DNA of 64,000 nt from Lycocorax pyrrhopterus obiensis (GCA_014706295.1 JACSVZ010000004.1:92506048-92570047), one strand, 5' to 3'; positions 46,641 through 60,915 are shown, counted from the stretch's first letter. Notes: generated by a model not told the origin, from the letters alone. Made by a program: numbers and translations.

Positions 46641-49494
46641 AAACTAGGCATAGGCACAGCTTCTAGCTACTTCTTATGCTGAAGACATGCATTTTGAGTC
46701 CAGAATACTAGATCTCTGGTTTTCTCAAAACACAGCAAACGCTGTGTCATTCAGTCCTTGGACTGCAATTAGAAACCCGATCTCCAGACACAGACATACA
46801 TGACTGGGGATGTGCCCAAGTGACATGTCAGAGGCCTGGGGAGGTTGTTGCATTGACTGTGGCAGTCCCACTGCCAGCTGTCAGACATGGGATTAATAGT
46901 TGGGCATTCCTGAAGCTCAGAATAGCAATCAGTCATCATCCAGAGACTAGCAGAGCTTAAAAGGGCATGAAACCCTGAGACCGCATCCAGTCAAAACAAG
47001 CAGTGTTTTTTTCAGAGTGGTGAGTCAGAAAGTTGTAGAAGATATCTAGCAAAGCTATCTGAAGATGCTCTGTCTTTCTCACATTCTCACTTCTCCCTAT
47101 TTCTTTGGAGCCACACAATGGAGAAGCTAGAAAGAGAAATCTTTCAAAAACAACATTAAACCCACATGTTCAGAAAAAATGCAACATTTACGTAAAAACA
47201 TAATGCAGGAAACTGCTCTGTCAGACAAGATATATCTCACTTGATTATGATTGGAAAACGATAAATAGAAAGAACTAATAAAACAAATGGCAACTGAAAA
47301 CACATGCATTTAGGTCTTTGGCTCCAGAATAAATAAAGTGCAAATGTAGATTTTCCATATATCTGCCAGAATTTAGGTAACTGTTGTTATTTTAGCCTAT
47401 TTAACAGGTTGCTTGTATGAAAAGTTTTTTCTAGCAATGAAATACTCATTGTGAAACATTTTGTTACTGACACAGTTAGAATGAAAGTGAGGTTTTTCTG
47501 CTTTTCTGTGCCTGTACAGCTACAGTAAATGCCAACTGAGATAACAAATAGTTGCTGATGGTAAACACAGACCCTAAGGTCTATTACATCATTAGGTCTA
47601 TTTACATCTCTAAGACTTTAACTGCTCATAAAGTCTGGTCTTCGTGGCTTATGTGATAGATGTATTTATTTAATTAAAATAAATTCTTTTAAAAGCCCCC
47701 AAATATTACCATTTAATGGTCCATGTTCAAGAATAAATAGCTGGATTCTATTCTTGGGTAATACAAAGTGACTGCCAATGTTTAAAGAAATATTTTGGAT
47801 TCAACCTTCAAGCAAATTAGATAACAACCTTGAACTCCACAAACCAAGGTTCAGATCATTCTGCCGTAACACAGCTCCCTTGGGATTTGGTCAGATGCCT
47901 TTACATTACGTATTTTCAAATATACTTAGCCACTGAAATCAGTTAAATAAATTTCAATGAAAGCTGGGTGCTTTGTCAGTGTAGAATTTGCTCTCCTTGT
48001 TTTTCAGTTTCTGATTTGTAAAGAGGAAATTTCCAAACATCACTAGCTGTAATTTTCAACAATAAGTTTTCATGGGGCAAAAAAAGTCAGACGTCTGCAG
48101 AACACAGGCAGACATAAGTATTCAGTAGTTTATATTCTGCAGTTATTCCAAATTTTCGTAATTTTATTTGGAGAACAGCTCTGGATTACCACAAGACCCT
48201 AAAGAACCAGAAAACATTGATATTTGCAGCTCACTGTCATTCCACAGGACATGTCACCTTCCATCAAAACTGCCATTTATCTCCTCTACATACAACTCCT
48301 TTTTTACTGTTTAATTCTACCTCCATTATGAAAACACCAATTACCATAAATGGCTTAAGACTGCACAGCCAAGTGTAAACCTGTGACTCTCTGCTTCTTC
48401 ATAAGTTTTGACTATTCTATTATTAGGATTAGGATTAGGATGGTATTCAGAAATCTCAGTCATGTTACATGAAGCCTCACAGCAGTAGTCAATCCCTGCT
48501 CTGAAGACCTTAGGCCCTCAATACGTACAAGACACAAAAAAAATACTGTTTTCCTAACATTAGAGATCGCCCAGCTCCCAGTAACACAACTTGATGCTTC
48601 TGCTCTGAGCACTTATGAGACACTGGAAGGCAGGACGTGCATGGGAGTTGCTCAGAGCAGCTCTTTCCTCTTCAGGCAGTAAGTGGCAGCATTGCAGTAG
48701 CCTTTGCTTCCCTGTCTTTGTTGTTGCCTTCCAAGGCAGTCATGCTTTTCTGCTCAAGCTCACGAAACTCCTTCTGCCATTTCTATATCCCTAAAATATT
48801 CTACTGGAAAGCAATACATTATATTTTATATAAATAATTTTGTGTAAAGTTAAATTAAAAAGAAAATTTGCAGATGTGGGATCTTGAGAATGGAGACTGT
48901 GCATATGAAAAGCAACCCCTCCATTTCTATGCTCTCGGTCAGGGAGTATTTTTTATCCTCATCAAAATTTCTGAAAACTGAATGAATTAAAACAAAGGGA
49001 CGCTGGAGTATTTTCTTTGTGTTTCTGAAGCAGAAGATTTAAAGGGGATTCTATCTACAGACAGACATTATAGTCTATATCCTTATTCTTGAATATTTTA
49101 TAGCCACTAAAAAATAAGCTTGCAAAATCAGCATCAGATCATTTCATGTTAATTGACTTGCCAGTGATACTGGATTGGATTTACCCTGCTCTAAAAGGGC
49201 TTTTTGGAACAACAGCTGTGATTTTTTCCTGGCTCATTATCATCATCAGCCATAAGGAAACTGCAATCAGAAGGGAGGAGACAGATCTGCTGATGAAGCA
49301 CAAGCCTGCCTCATATCTAACTCCCTCTTGAGCTTTGTTGGCTCTGCAGTGCTAAAAGGAACAACATACATCAGGAATTCAGTTTTGTCACTTGCATAAA
49401 CATATAGTCCTAAATATGAATTACACCCTTTTCAGTGTCTGCTGAAGTGAGTGGCAATTTTCGGTCGTGGGGTAGGACTAAAGAGTGGATCTTT

Positions 49495-49533
49495 TCCTGA
49501 GAATCCATTTCAGGAAGAAATGGATTCTCAGGA
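49495..49533. repeat. Perfect 17-bp hairpin with 5-nt loop
   Basis: 'cctgagaatccatttc' (49496-49511) and 'gaaatggattctcagg' (49517-49532) are exact reverse complements around 'aggaa', and the next outer pair (T49495-A49533) also matches. The stem is too short for an ordinary microRNA precursor. Confidence 0.95.
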
Positions 49534-52500
49534 TAATTGATTTTTCTGGTTAGACCTGTCTGTGGTGATTAGCTTGTGTAGCCATTAGTTCTTGGGCTGT
49601 TTTCACACTATCTGGCTGTGATGCTGGATGCTCCTGTCAAAGGTTGTCATTTTCTCTGGTGTGGCATTTATGTTACTGACCTTTGCAGAGGAACGAAAAC
49701 TGTATGCTCTGTCTCTTGTGGAAAATTGTCTTTATAAAGATCCAGTTTTCCCATAAGAACATGGCAAATTGTGTAACCCAGCTTTTCATTAAAAACCTTG
49801 CTTATTAGCTGTCAAGGTTAAGAGGTGAATGAGAAAACTCCTTTATTTTTCAGGGCAAAATGGAGCATTTCCAGTGAAGAATCCTGGAAAAACATTTCTG
49901 AGTCCCCATTTTGAGTAACGTTATATTAACTGAGGCCTGATTTGGTGCCTGGGCATTTTTGACCATGTTTAGGAGAATCAGTCATAATAGTATTTTAGTG
50001 GAAATTTTAAAAGTATTAATTAAAAGGATAATGCACTGCATATAGTCTGGTAATTATTCAAAATTCTCTTTCAGTGATATTTATGTTTTCCTGCAACACC
50101 AAGTATGAACACTTTTATTCAACATGTTCTTAAAATACTTTGGAATACTGAGAATAAAATTGCTTTATAAATTTAAACCATTACTATTAATTATTACTAC
50201 AGAATTTTTCCTTAATTGTCTTTCTGATCTTTAAAGAACATTAATGACAAAGTTTATGCATTCTGAGTATGAGCTGGTTTTAATGAATGTCTTTCCTTGA
50301 GACTATATGACTTCTAAAATGAAAGCTCTCCAATGTGAATGCACTTGAGGTTTGTAATGTCTAATGTTAATGTCACAGGACATAGGTCAGCAAAGTGAAC
50401 TGGGAGTGATTGCTCATGGTAAACAATCTGCATGTTATTTCGCAGCAACAACACAGGGTAAACTAAGTCCCAGGAGTTATGTCTACTGAGTTCTGACATT
50501 ATTGCAGGACTTCATCTAGCATTAATGAGGCATCATTTCAACAAATGGGAAATTCTTGAAATAGGATATCACAGAACTAATTTCTGAGGAGCTCAAGGGA
50601 ATAATGTTGAGAGAAGGCTAACTGGATCTGGCCTTTAATGATGCATAGGGAAAAAGAGGAGAGAACTTCTCACATTTCATATTTCAGTGTTAGGCTACAG
50701 AAACTGCCCTGTGTCCCCTTGAGAAATAAAGGACTTTTTTCAGAATTTCTTTTTTTTCCTTTGTTTCCTTCTCCTCTCTTCTGTGTTATTCTGGAGGTCA
50801 AGATTTGAGATTACATGTTCACACACAGAACATCTTTAAGAGAACAAAACCTTTAAGCTTGCTGTGTACATTCACAGCTATAAAGCATAAAAATCTTTTA
50901 ATGTCACTGCGCCTACTGCACTCTAAACTACATTTTGCCCACTGGTATCCAGCTACAAATGATAGGTTTCAGGCTGAGTTGCTATGTCAGCTATATAGCA
51001 ATTCACATGTACTTTTATTTTATGGTCTGGTTTATATTCTTACTTTTGTACTATTCTGTGATAGGGACAAAAACTGTACATGCAGTGGAGGAGGACTAGA
51101 GAAAAGAAATAGCTCTTTTAAATTCTATCTTTGAAAATGAATTTAATTTTGACTACACTATTTGGAACTGTCTAAGTCTGTAAATGTTTTGAGACCACTA
51201 GTTTCAAAGATTAAATTGCTTTTTATTGCTACAAGTTACAGCTTCAGAATATATAAAGGAAGCTGCCCTCATAATGGTAATGGTGGAATGTGCAAAACTT
51301 ATATTATCCAATTAAAGGCCTGTTCGGCCTGCTAGCTTTTGAGAAAGTAAACACACAACTGGTTCTCTTAGAAGAGATGCATTTATTTGTCCCCATGGTC
51401 CCAGACTCAAAGAAGCAAGGGTTATATCTATTTTCTACCCAGCATCCTATAGTCTTCCTGTGGGATAACTAAATCCTTACACTACAAAGTGACAAACTCA
51501 CTTGTACTCAAATTTGTTCCTACAGGATTCCCTGGAGGAGAGTTGATGGGAGTGAATGGGGGCAATACCAGCAGAGAATTTGAACTATTTGTTGTTAAGT
51601 GGGAAAACAGCATAAACTACCATTGTCATAAGTCTCTTTTGTAAGCTTTATAAGAAATTAGAGATATGTAAATAAGACACAGGAAATTATTTTTCTTTCC
51701 AGAGAATTAGACTGTTTGATTACAGCATGCTTTGGTTATTTAATAACATCTGGACAGGCTATTTCAACTGCCTTCAAGATAAAAATTAGATAAAAATCTT
51801 GGAACGTACCATTTCATATAAGTGGAAATAACACTGTGCATGAAGGAGGAAAATAAATAACAACTTGTGCATTCATGTTATTAGGCAGTGCTCAACACAC
51901 ATTTTTATATGAAATTATGAAATTCTTTTTTATTTTTTACGTTATGTCAGTCATTCGTGACAAGTAATTTCTATACTGTTGCCTGTTGCTACAGGAGAGG
52001 AACGTTTAAAACAATGCAGGTATTTTTGGGAACCACCAAAAGCTCTATCATCTAGCAGTAGAAATGTTAAGTTAAAAACCTTCAAGGTACAATAGACCTC
52101 CAGATCTTTCTACTGGGCACATAGAGGAGCCTTGGACAGACATTCTTCTTGATTCTGGTCAGGGAAGATACGAAGGGTATCAAAACCAACATGCTAATAT
52201 CACTAGTCTTTAAATATAGACAGATATCACCCACGTCTCTCCCTAAGGGCTGAAGAGACTGTCAATGGACAGAAAGAAGCATATAAAGGCACATTCCTGA
52301 CTTAGGGATATCTATGCCAGGATGAGTTGAATTACACCCAAGATGAAAGGCACCTCGATGACTAGTATGAACATTCACCTTGTAGACATCCTCGTTATGG
52401 ACAGTGAATCCAACCCACGGAGTTTTATTTTCTCAGAAGCAAAGTGGAACTGAGAGAAGGGATTCTAGGGTTTATTGATCAGCTTAGGTCCATCTTCAGA

Positions 52501-53229
52501 GAGCCAGACAGCCTGGCATCTGCAGCCAGGCACTTGCCCACAAGCAGCAGGCATTTGCCCTTCTAGGCTATGTACTCAACCAGCTGTCAAGCAATAAGCC
52601 TAATCAATCTTTTTGCTTGATATGGCACAGTGAGGAAAAGTCTAAAGAAGACTAAAAGGTGAAATGAGATGAGAAATCATTTCTTCTCAGCTTCTGTAAT
52701 ACTCATATAGAAGGGTAGATGGGAGATCCTAAAAACAAGGCCAGAAGCATTGTCCCATATTGGAGAAAATGAAACCCTTTTTAGTGGAGGAGCCTGCTAG
52801 CTGGCATGTGAGCTCCAAGGAACCCAGAAAGACTGACAAGCCTGTCTCTAAGTTTGGCTTTTGTCTTGTAACCAGTAGGACGATTCCGTTCACTCAGACC
52901 AGCAACAACAGTGAAAATGAAGTTGTCGTCATTCAAGTCACGTATGGGTTTTACTCTTGAGCCTTTTATATTCTGTCTACAATAAAATAATTCAGTGTAA
53001 CTGTTGGTCTTAAGGACCTGGGCACAAGTGAGTTATTTTAATTATTCTTATGGGACCTACTGCCAGTGAACTACTACATTTCTCCTCTGAATTTCCTTGT
53101 CTTGAAACTGAGCAACCATATTAATATCTGTTTACTCTTTAGTATTTATTATAAACTATGAATATTAAAGCTATATATTTGAGGTATATTCAATAAATGG
53201 TAGATAAAGTAGCTTGCAGATGACTTCAT

Positions 53230-53326
53230 GGAAAGAAAGGGAGAGAAAGGGAGAGAGAGAGAAAGAAAGAGAAGGAAGGAAGGAAGGAAGGAAGGAAGGA
53301 AGGAAGGAAGGAAGGAAGAGAAAAAA
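53230..53326 (+). repeat. 97-base purine-only tract with (GGAA)n microsatellite
   Basis: Every base from 53230 to 53326 is A or G. The first part mixes 'gaaa', 'ggga' and 'gaga' units, and from about 53272 to 53318 it is a nearly pure array of about 12 'ggaa' units. Confidence 0.95.
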
Positions 53327-56300
53327 CAGAAACTGAGGATTTTACAGGTCTCATCTACATGCCAGATGAGCAGAAGTTAGAAATAGTACCTGAGCTGAAT
53401 TGTCTGGAATTACTATATCCTTTAGCCAGCTGTGACTAAATACACATACCCAGCAGAGTGAATTACAGTAATTTAATTTACATAGGAACAACAACAACTT
53501 TCTGTATGTTGATGTTGTAATTTCCTCTGCATCAGGTCACTCTTACTTATCTGATTATTTAGCTGATCGGCAACCTAAAGCATCTGCACTCAATTAACAA
53601 TGTCATTCCTTCTAAAAGCCGAGCTTGTGTTATTTGTAGGAATACTCATAAGCTTCTTGTTAGTTTGAAGAAATGCTTTGCTGACTTAACTAGCTATTCA
53701 TGGGAAAGGAAGACTTGGCACTCACTGTAGGTACTGTGGCTGCTATCACATACCCTCCATTGCTACTATGAAAAGCATTTTGAAGCAGACATTATTAAAC
53801 ACCCCTTAGCTGCTAACCCTTCACTGGACACAAAAACAAAATGGCACAAAACATGTATGAGTTATCTGCTCACAATGGACAACCTCGGCAAGGGTCATTT
53901 CATTTAACTTTGGATAACTGCAAGGTACAGCTTTACATCCAAGATCATCACCCTTGGTTCCTTCTGCCATTGATGAAGGGAATGTCTACGACAGGATTCA
54001 CCACAGCATAGACATTCACAGGGTGAGTCCCATCAAACTGTAAAAGTGTTGATTCTCTTAATTTATGGTGATGAAATGAGCCTGACTAGAGGAAAAGCCA
54101 TGTCCAGTACAGGAGAGCAACGTGCCAGGCTGGGTACCAGCCAGCAACTTTTTCCATCGCTACCGACTGCTGATGAGAACATCTGAGCACAGATGTTCAC
54201 ATTATAGTTTTCTAAAGGGCAGTAGAAGGAATCCAGGCAGGTTTTGCTGCTCTTTAAGAATCTGAAATGTCTGTCACCTGACATTTTGTTTTGCCATGAT
54301 TCTAGTGTTTTAAATTCAGATTACAGCACGGATTTTCAGAAAGTCAGCCTACTCTTGGAAAATATGCAAAAAGATGAAATATCTTAAATGGGCAACAGGA
54401 AGGGAAAGAAGCAGTGAAAGAGGGAGACATAACAAACTGTCATATAGAGATTAGGTTATATATTGCACTTGTGGCTGACAAATGGCATCCTGATGCTTTT
54501 GCCACACTGCCTGCCCTGTGTCCATCATCCTCAGCATTACCAGAGCACAGCAGAACACTCCCTCCTGTCTGCCTCTTGACTGCTGGCAGTGAGTGCTCTG
54601 CGTGACAGCTGCAAAGCTGCACCTCGCAAAATGTAAAGGAATTTGTGTCCCTATTTTTGCTCAGTTACTCTTTAGGGACTCAAATTTGCCTGTGGCTATA
54701 TGTCTGGGGCAGATATATCTGTCTCACAAACCAGTTATTTTTCTGTTTCCTTCTCTGTCTCATTGATTTTTCAAAATTCACTCTAAGTAAAAAATTTCAG
54801 CATTTCCTTTCCAACTGTAGTTACTGTATATACCAGAAACACCCTGGAGTGAAATTTCAGTGTTTATTTCTAGCTAAAATGTATGTCAATATAATGATTC
54901 TTTTTCAATTAATCCTTTTTTTCTCCTTAAAATCCATTTTTCTTCAGTTTTCTTATTCCCATTATCAAAGACTGATGATATTATTTCCCTTCCTTTTACA
55001 GATATTCTGGTCTTTCTCATTTCATTCTGACACTTGGCACTTTCCAGGGAAATACATCAGTGTATAAGGACTCTGTTCCAGAGCATTTCCTTAGAGAAGT
55101 TTAACAAAGCTCCTCTTCCCATAGGCAGTGATGTACACACTGCTCTGAGGAACAAACCTTGCTCCTGAAACAAATTGGGCCCAAGAGGTGTCTCAGTAGT
55201 GTTGTAGCAATGTCTAATTTGCTAACTGTTAATTGTTATTCTGTTCCTCAGAGTCTATCTTATTCATAAAGGCAAAACTTTCTAGGCGACTTTCCGAGCA
55301 GTGATGAGCCAGCATCCAGCCTAAAGTAATCTATATGATTTCATCATGCAGCTGTGCCCAGTGCAGGGCCTTCTCTTTGTGGGCCTTTCTTTCTGTTACA
55401 ACTGAAATCTTGAACTCTCTTTTTTTCCTGTGTATGAATTCCGTTTAGGCATGGCAGCTTTCCAAAACACCACTTATATGTAACAGTATCAAGACTACTT
55501 CATATTCTCTGTGTATATCACATTAAGTGAATTGAAGTTAAATATTCAAATAGATTAAAGCTTGACATGTATTCCTGTGCTGGCATAATCACACAGTCTA
55601 AATCAAATATTTCTGTCACAAAACAAGATACAATGACTGAATAAATTCGGAGATGTACTTTACATAATTACGTTAATAAAGACTGTATCAGTGCCATGTT
55701 TGCAAGGATGCTACATTGGTTATAACCAGCTAGATTTAAATATATGCAGTGCAAGAGAAATGTACCATTCGACAGGCCAATAATTCACCAGTTAAGTTAT
55801 TCTGCATTTCTTAGTGATTTTTTATGCTGAAAAACTCAAGTCATGCTGAGACACATGAGCTGACAATTATCTTGTAACACCCTGTACAGGAGCACCTTCC
55901 AGTAGTTCAGAGCTCACTCCTCAAGGAATGCACATGGCTAAAGGACATCAATGCAGTAACTTCCAGGCAGGGTGATTTGTTATTTCCCTGTTCTTCCAGA
56001 AGAATGTAAGGAGAAAAAGTGGGAGAACAGCTGTTGGTTCCTGTATTTGATAAATAATTGAAAGCTTCCCTTTGCCTACATTATCACTCTACTCACGCTA
56101 TGACTATTGCAGTCTAAGGATCTCCCAACTTTAAACAGGGATCTTAAAGGAAAGAAAGACAGCCCAGAGAAGCAAATAAGTGAGCCTTTTCTTTGGAAGG
56201 CATATAATTTTCCATTAAAAATCAGCGTATAATATTTGCTGGTGTTGAGTCTCCCTGGAGAACATATTTCTGCCTGACATGCCCATTTTGTCATTTTGAA

Positions 56301-56876
56301 AGTCTAAGCACAATGTCAATTTTTATAAACACGTTTTATTTTTTAATGCCTCTTTGAAGGGGTAAAAGAGGAGAGTTTCAAAAGTGTTAAATAGCTTTCA
56401 AATAACTAAGGGGGAAATGTGAGAACTAGCTGTGATAATTGCAGCATCTTCAAACACAGTTCACATCCATTTACCAAACATGTGCACGTGCCTGTGTAGA
56501 CTTTGGTTACCAGTGGACTGTGAGGCTTCACGCCCAGTTATGCCAAGATATAAAGGAAGGTCTTAGCAGTGGCATGTGGCCACCGCACACACAGAGCCCA
56601 GACTCCCACTGCAACCCGTTGGTATCCATGGCACGTCCCTGCAGGCTCTCTCCTCGCCCTTGCAGGCAGAGCTTTGGTCACCATGCAGTAACACTCCCGC
56701 TCACATTTTTGTATTGTGTTACTGTCACCATGCTGCTCATCTGTGTTCACGTAGTGCTTCTACGTATTGTTTTACACTGGCACAGGGAAGGTTTGATTCA
56801 CAAGTATCAGCCCTCAGCAAATCTTCATTTGAAGAACTGAACTTTGAGCATCAGGCTTTGGGCCTTTATGTCTCAC

Positions 56877-56932
56877 CTTAAATGGGGTCATAATCTCTTA
56901 AATGGGGTCTTAAATAGGGTCTTAAATGGGAT
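56877..56932. repeat. 12-bp tandem repeat, four units
   Basis: 'cttaaatggggt' occurs at 56877 and 56897 (8-nt spacer between), then 'cttaaatagggt' at 56909 and 'cttaaatgggat' at 56921, the last three directly joined. Confidence 0.9.
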
Positions 56933-59900
56933 AAAAAAATCTCAATTTCTGGACTCCATTTCACATCCTGTGTGAACGCACATCTGGATACAATATTGCC
57001 CAAAGTTTCTAGACCCACTGCCTACACTTGCTCTCAAGCTGTTAGCCTGTGAAAAAGTTTTGTGACTAAATATAAACTGTAATTGATTTCTTTACAAAAC
57101 TAATTCATGTCCAGGGAAACTTTTGCATTTGTTTATTTCTCTTACACTGTCTTTTTTTATTTACCAATCACCACATGTCCTAAACTAGAATTTTCATTAA
57201 AATTCCTTTGAAATGTGACTACAAATATGTAAGCAAATTGAATATAGATAAAATTGAGGAGTTTTGTTTGTGACTTTTTTGGATGTTACAGCTAGAATCT
57301 TTTAAATTCTTCACCCATATTTCAGATCTAAATACTGAAATTTTTCTTTTTCCTCTTAGTATTTTGGACTTGACTTGAAAAATTTAGAGTCTGCTTTTCA
57401 GAAGGTGGAGTTTCTTTGCTTTAAAAAAAAGAATATTATTACAGTTAGGAAGCTTTTGAAGACATTTGTTTTATTGTTTATGTATTTTATCCCACTTATC
57501 AATGAGGGAAATAAAATCTAATTTTGTATCTTACCCTATTTACTATAAATATATTTGCTTGCTGAGAAACATCCTGTGAGAACAAAGAAAATTCTCTGCT
57601 TGAGAGCTCAAAGGATTAGGCCAATTGCAAAGTTTCCTTTCCTGAAAGAAAGTTTAGCCCAGGAAAACATAGCAGTTTGCCCCAGGCTTAACTAACTAGA
57701 AGAATTGAATCTCCTGCCAGACATCTTAAATGTGAGTTAAAGTTGTTTTGCCAGAAATTTCAGACATCTACATTTACTAGCTCAAATGATACACTAAGAT
57801 TCTTGCAAGGAGGTCAGTGTTACATAGGTGAAACCCATACTGGGTATAATGGGAGAGAGAGAGAAAGATTTTGTTACGTTGGCGATCTGCAAAGTTACCA
57901 AACATGTTGTGTTATGGGGTGGAGAATGCCCCTGAGAAAATTCAGTAGTTTCCATACACTTGTCTGGTTTTGTTACTCACCCTCCCACATTTCTGTTTCC
58001 TTCCTCATTTCCGTCACAGCTGTACTTTAAATAATCAGGGCCTAATTTCTCTTTCCCTTGCCCCAGTTTCACTGCAGTCGAATGGAGTTAGATTTTTTTT
58101 TTAATTTCTTTACTTCAGGTAATGATAATATTATACACAGGGACAAGAAGACAGGACCTGTGAGAGTGACACAGAGTTTGGGAAAGATATTCTGAGAGCA
58201 AATGGAGAATAAAGACTATTCACACATGTCAAGTGGCTAAACTGTGGAGAAACATTTTGTCCAGTTCCATGTCTGAAGACCAAAGCCTCTGCATACCAAA
58301 GTTTTTTCCAGTGCACTGGCTGCAGATGAAATACCACGTAGAAAAGAGTGTTTACTGATTTGCAAGAATTTTGTTCCAGATATTACATGTATTGCAGGTA
58401 GAAATAATGTGAATTACAGTAATTTCAATACAAAAACCCCAAAACACTGTATCTATGGTGTACTGGATCATATTTCAGACATTTTCTTTCTATTTTGAGT
58501 GAATAATGTCCTAAATTATCTCTAACAAAGAGAATGGACTAGTGTTTGGAACACGTTTAGGTCTACGGTTGTCAATGCTTAGTGTACACTTCTAACTGCA
58601 CACATGTAAGCAAAACTAATGCAATTTATGTATATGAAGGTTGGCACAAATAACCTGTATAGGTAGAGGTTTCTTCTCCTTGAGAAGAGTCTGTACATGA
58701 AGAAGGAACCCTTATTTCTCCTTACATTCCTGCAGTGCTACTTAGCAGTGACTTTTAAAAGTGCATACTGCAAAGATTTTTGAGTCAGCATTCAGGCCTT
58801 ATTCTATCTGTGAAAAGAGCTCACAGTTACTTGGATCTCTTCATGTGCAAGATCTACCCAGTCAGGAGACCTGGAGACCCCATCCAGATGCAGCTCTGGA
58901 TAAAACATAATGTGTAGATTAAACCAGCAGATTTCCTGCTGGTCACCAAAAGATGGGAGCAGAGAGCTCCTCCCTCTGCAAAGCACTAAGATACAGTGTT
59001 TACATAACATCCTTAATCATTTTTTTCAAATGTGTCACACAGAAGTTTTAAAGTGCTGCTCATCCCAAAGCTTCTTCCTTTCACGGTAAGAAAAGAGGCT
59101 ACTCTTGAGTCCAGTCCAAGTTATTGTTCCAACTAAAGACAGATTGCATTGCTGCATTTAGCCGAGCCCTGTTTATAAAACAGTTCTTTAATATTTTTTG
59201 TATTGTAGAGTAGATACAGCCCCATGTCTTCAAGCTTTCAAAAAGACCAATAGAATTTATTTAATTGCAAGAAGAGCTTAGATAATTTTTGTCACATATG
59301 AGGTACCTTAAGATTGCATAGTATGTCCAGAGTTTGTATACTGTATATGTACGATATATAAAATGCATACTCAGTCAAGATTAAAAGGGCATTGAATGAA
59401 ATGCACATTGTAAAATGTTGCTAAATTATGACAAACAACTTGATTTTGAGTAGCATATGAAGTATATCACGGAACTTATTCCTAAACTAAATCAACAAGA
59501 TCTTTAAAAGGTTTTCTATTTGACCCTCACTTTCTCAGGTTATTCAAAGAGAATACACATAAATGAAGTGTCACTGATTCAATGCACATAGCATAAAAAG
59601 CCAAAAATAATATTAGAGGGAAAACGTATTTCACACACAACATTTTATACTGTCAGGTTACTCTGTTTTCTTTATATCCTAGAGATTTTAGCATAAATTA
59701 TTGTTTTAAAATTGACAGCTGTTAGTATTCAAACTGTTCAGTTCACTCTAATGAACTTCATCTGAGGTTGAATTATATGAAATCATTCCCCAATTGGCAA
59801 GCTATCCATTAGCAGTGACTTCTGAAGATTCTTTATAAAGGCAGGATACAGTAAATATACTCTTCACTATATCTACAAATCACATGTTAGAGTCAAGTAA

Positions 59901-60534
59901 CCTTAGGATTGAAGAGAAACCATGGAATTATGGGAGTTGCACAATGTAAAGAAAAATACTCCTTCTAATTCAGGCCTTAAAGTGTTGTTTAGCATTGACA
60001 GACCAGCACATTCAAGCAAGGATAGAAAATACTCTAAAGGTATGTCCCACCATTAAGCCTCAGATAGAAATAAATTGAAAGATGGTTCCTACTCATTAGG
60101 TTTGAAAACAAGCATTTATTAAGTTATTTATTTTTAATTACATATGAAGTGTCACTTTGGCAAGTCAAAAGCAGTAATAGTAATTTCAAAACTACATAAC
60201 TTCAGTGAAAGGGAATAATGACGCACATCACAGCTCCTATAAAGCTGCTCCACTTCAGCACTTCTACCATGTCTCTGCTCATTAGATTCCTTTACAGATT
60301 AACTTCTATTCAGACAGAGGCTGCTACTCATAAATCCCTGTTCATTTATAAGGGTATGACAGAATGGTTAAAAATACTCTACAGGCTGAAGGGAAGGATA
60401 TTCACAACAGTCAGTTTTACACACGCAATGAGGCTGACTGACTTGAAAAGCCATTCTGCCTTGAGCTGTGTGTGAAGCCAGTTCCTTTGAGGGAGACTGA
60501 GACCAAGACTTCTCCCTGTGCTCTCTGGCTGGAA

Positions 60535-60915
60535 CAGCACAAGCTGGGGACAACCAGCTGGAAAGCAGAGAAAGTCCTGGTGATCCTGGTGATATGAAGT
60601 TGACCATGAGCTAGTAAAGGGACATCACAGCAAAGGCAAATAGCCTCCTGAGCTGTACTAGGCAGAGTGCTGCCAGCAGGATGATGAAAGTGATCCTTCC
60701 CCTCTTTTCAGCACTGGTGGGACCCATCTGGACTGTTGGGTACAGCTCTGAACCACTCAGAACCAGAGAGACATTGACATACTGGAGCAAATTCAGCCAA
60801 GGGCCATGAAGAGGATAAACATACGACATTTGAGGAAAGGCTGAGAAAGCTGGGACTGTTCAACCTAAAGAAAAGAAGGCTCAGGACAACCTTAGAAATG
60901 TATGCAAAAGCCTTC
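60535..60915 (+). mobile_element. CR1 LINE internal fragment, forward orientation
   Basis: Starts near 'caagctggggacaaccagct' and continues with 'aagttgaccatgagc', 'ggcaaatagcctcctgagc', 'tgatccttcccctc', 'agagagacattgacatactg', 'gaggaaaggctgagaaagc' and 'aagaaaagaaggctcagg'. All are in the order of CR1 ORF2 after the reverse transcriptase domain. It stops near 60915 without the ORF2 end, 3' UTR or octamer tail. Because CR1 copies normally keep their 3' end, the missing tail implies a later deletion or rearrangement. Confidence 0.88.

Larger units (their letters stand above)
46641..60534. other. 14-kb AT-rich stretch without recognised mobile elements
   Basis: No gene, RNA gene or repeat family recognised. 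It contains a perfect hairpin (49495-49533), a purine-only tract (53230-53326) and a 12-bp tandem repeat (56877-56932). The longest frames (140 codons at 54645-55067, 133 codons at 56439-56840) are compositionally biased and unlike any protein that I know. Confidence 0.55.

Noticed and set aside
48423..48440. TTAGGA repeated three times, telomere-like
   Set aside because: The unit is TTAGGA rather than the vertebrate TTAGGG and there are only three copies. It is a short simple repeat.
54645..55067. 140-codon plus-strand ORF rich in F, L and S
   Set aside because: The composition follows a T-rich strand, the hydrophobic pattern is irregular, and no family motif or splice context supports it.
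56439..56840. 133-codon plus-strand ORF
   Set aside because: No recognisable domain, with overlapping open frames on both strands in a locally GC-richer patch. Probably chance.
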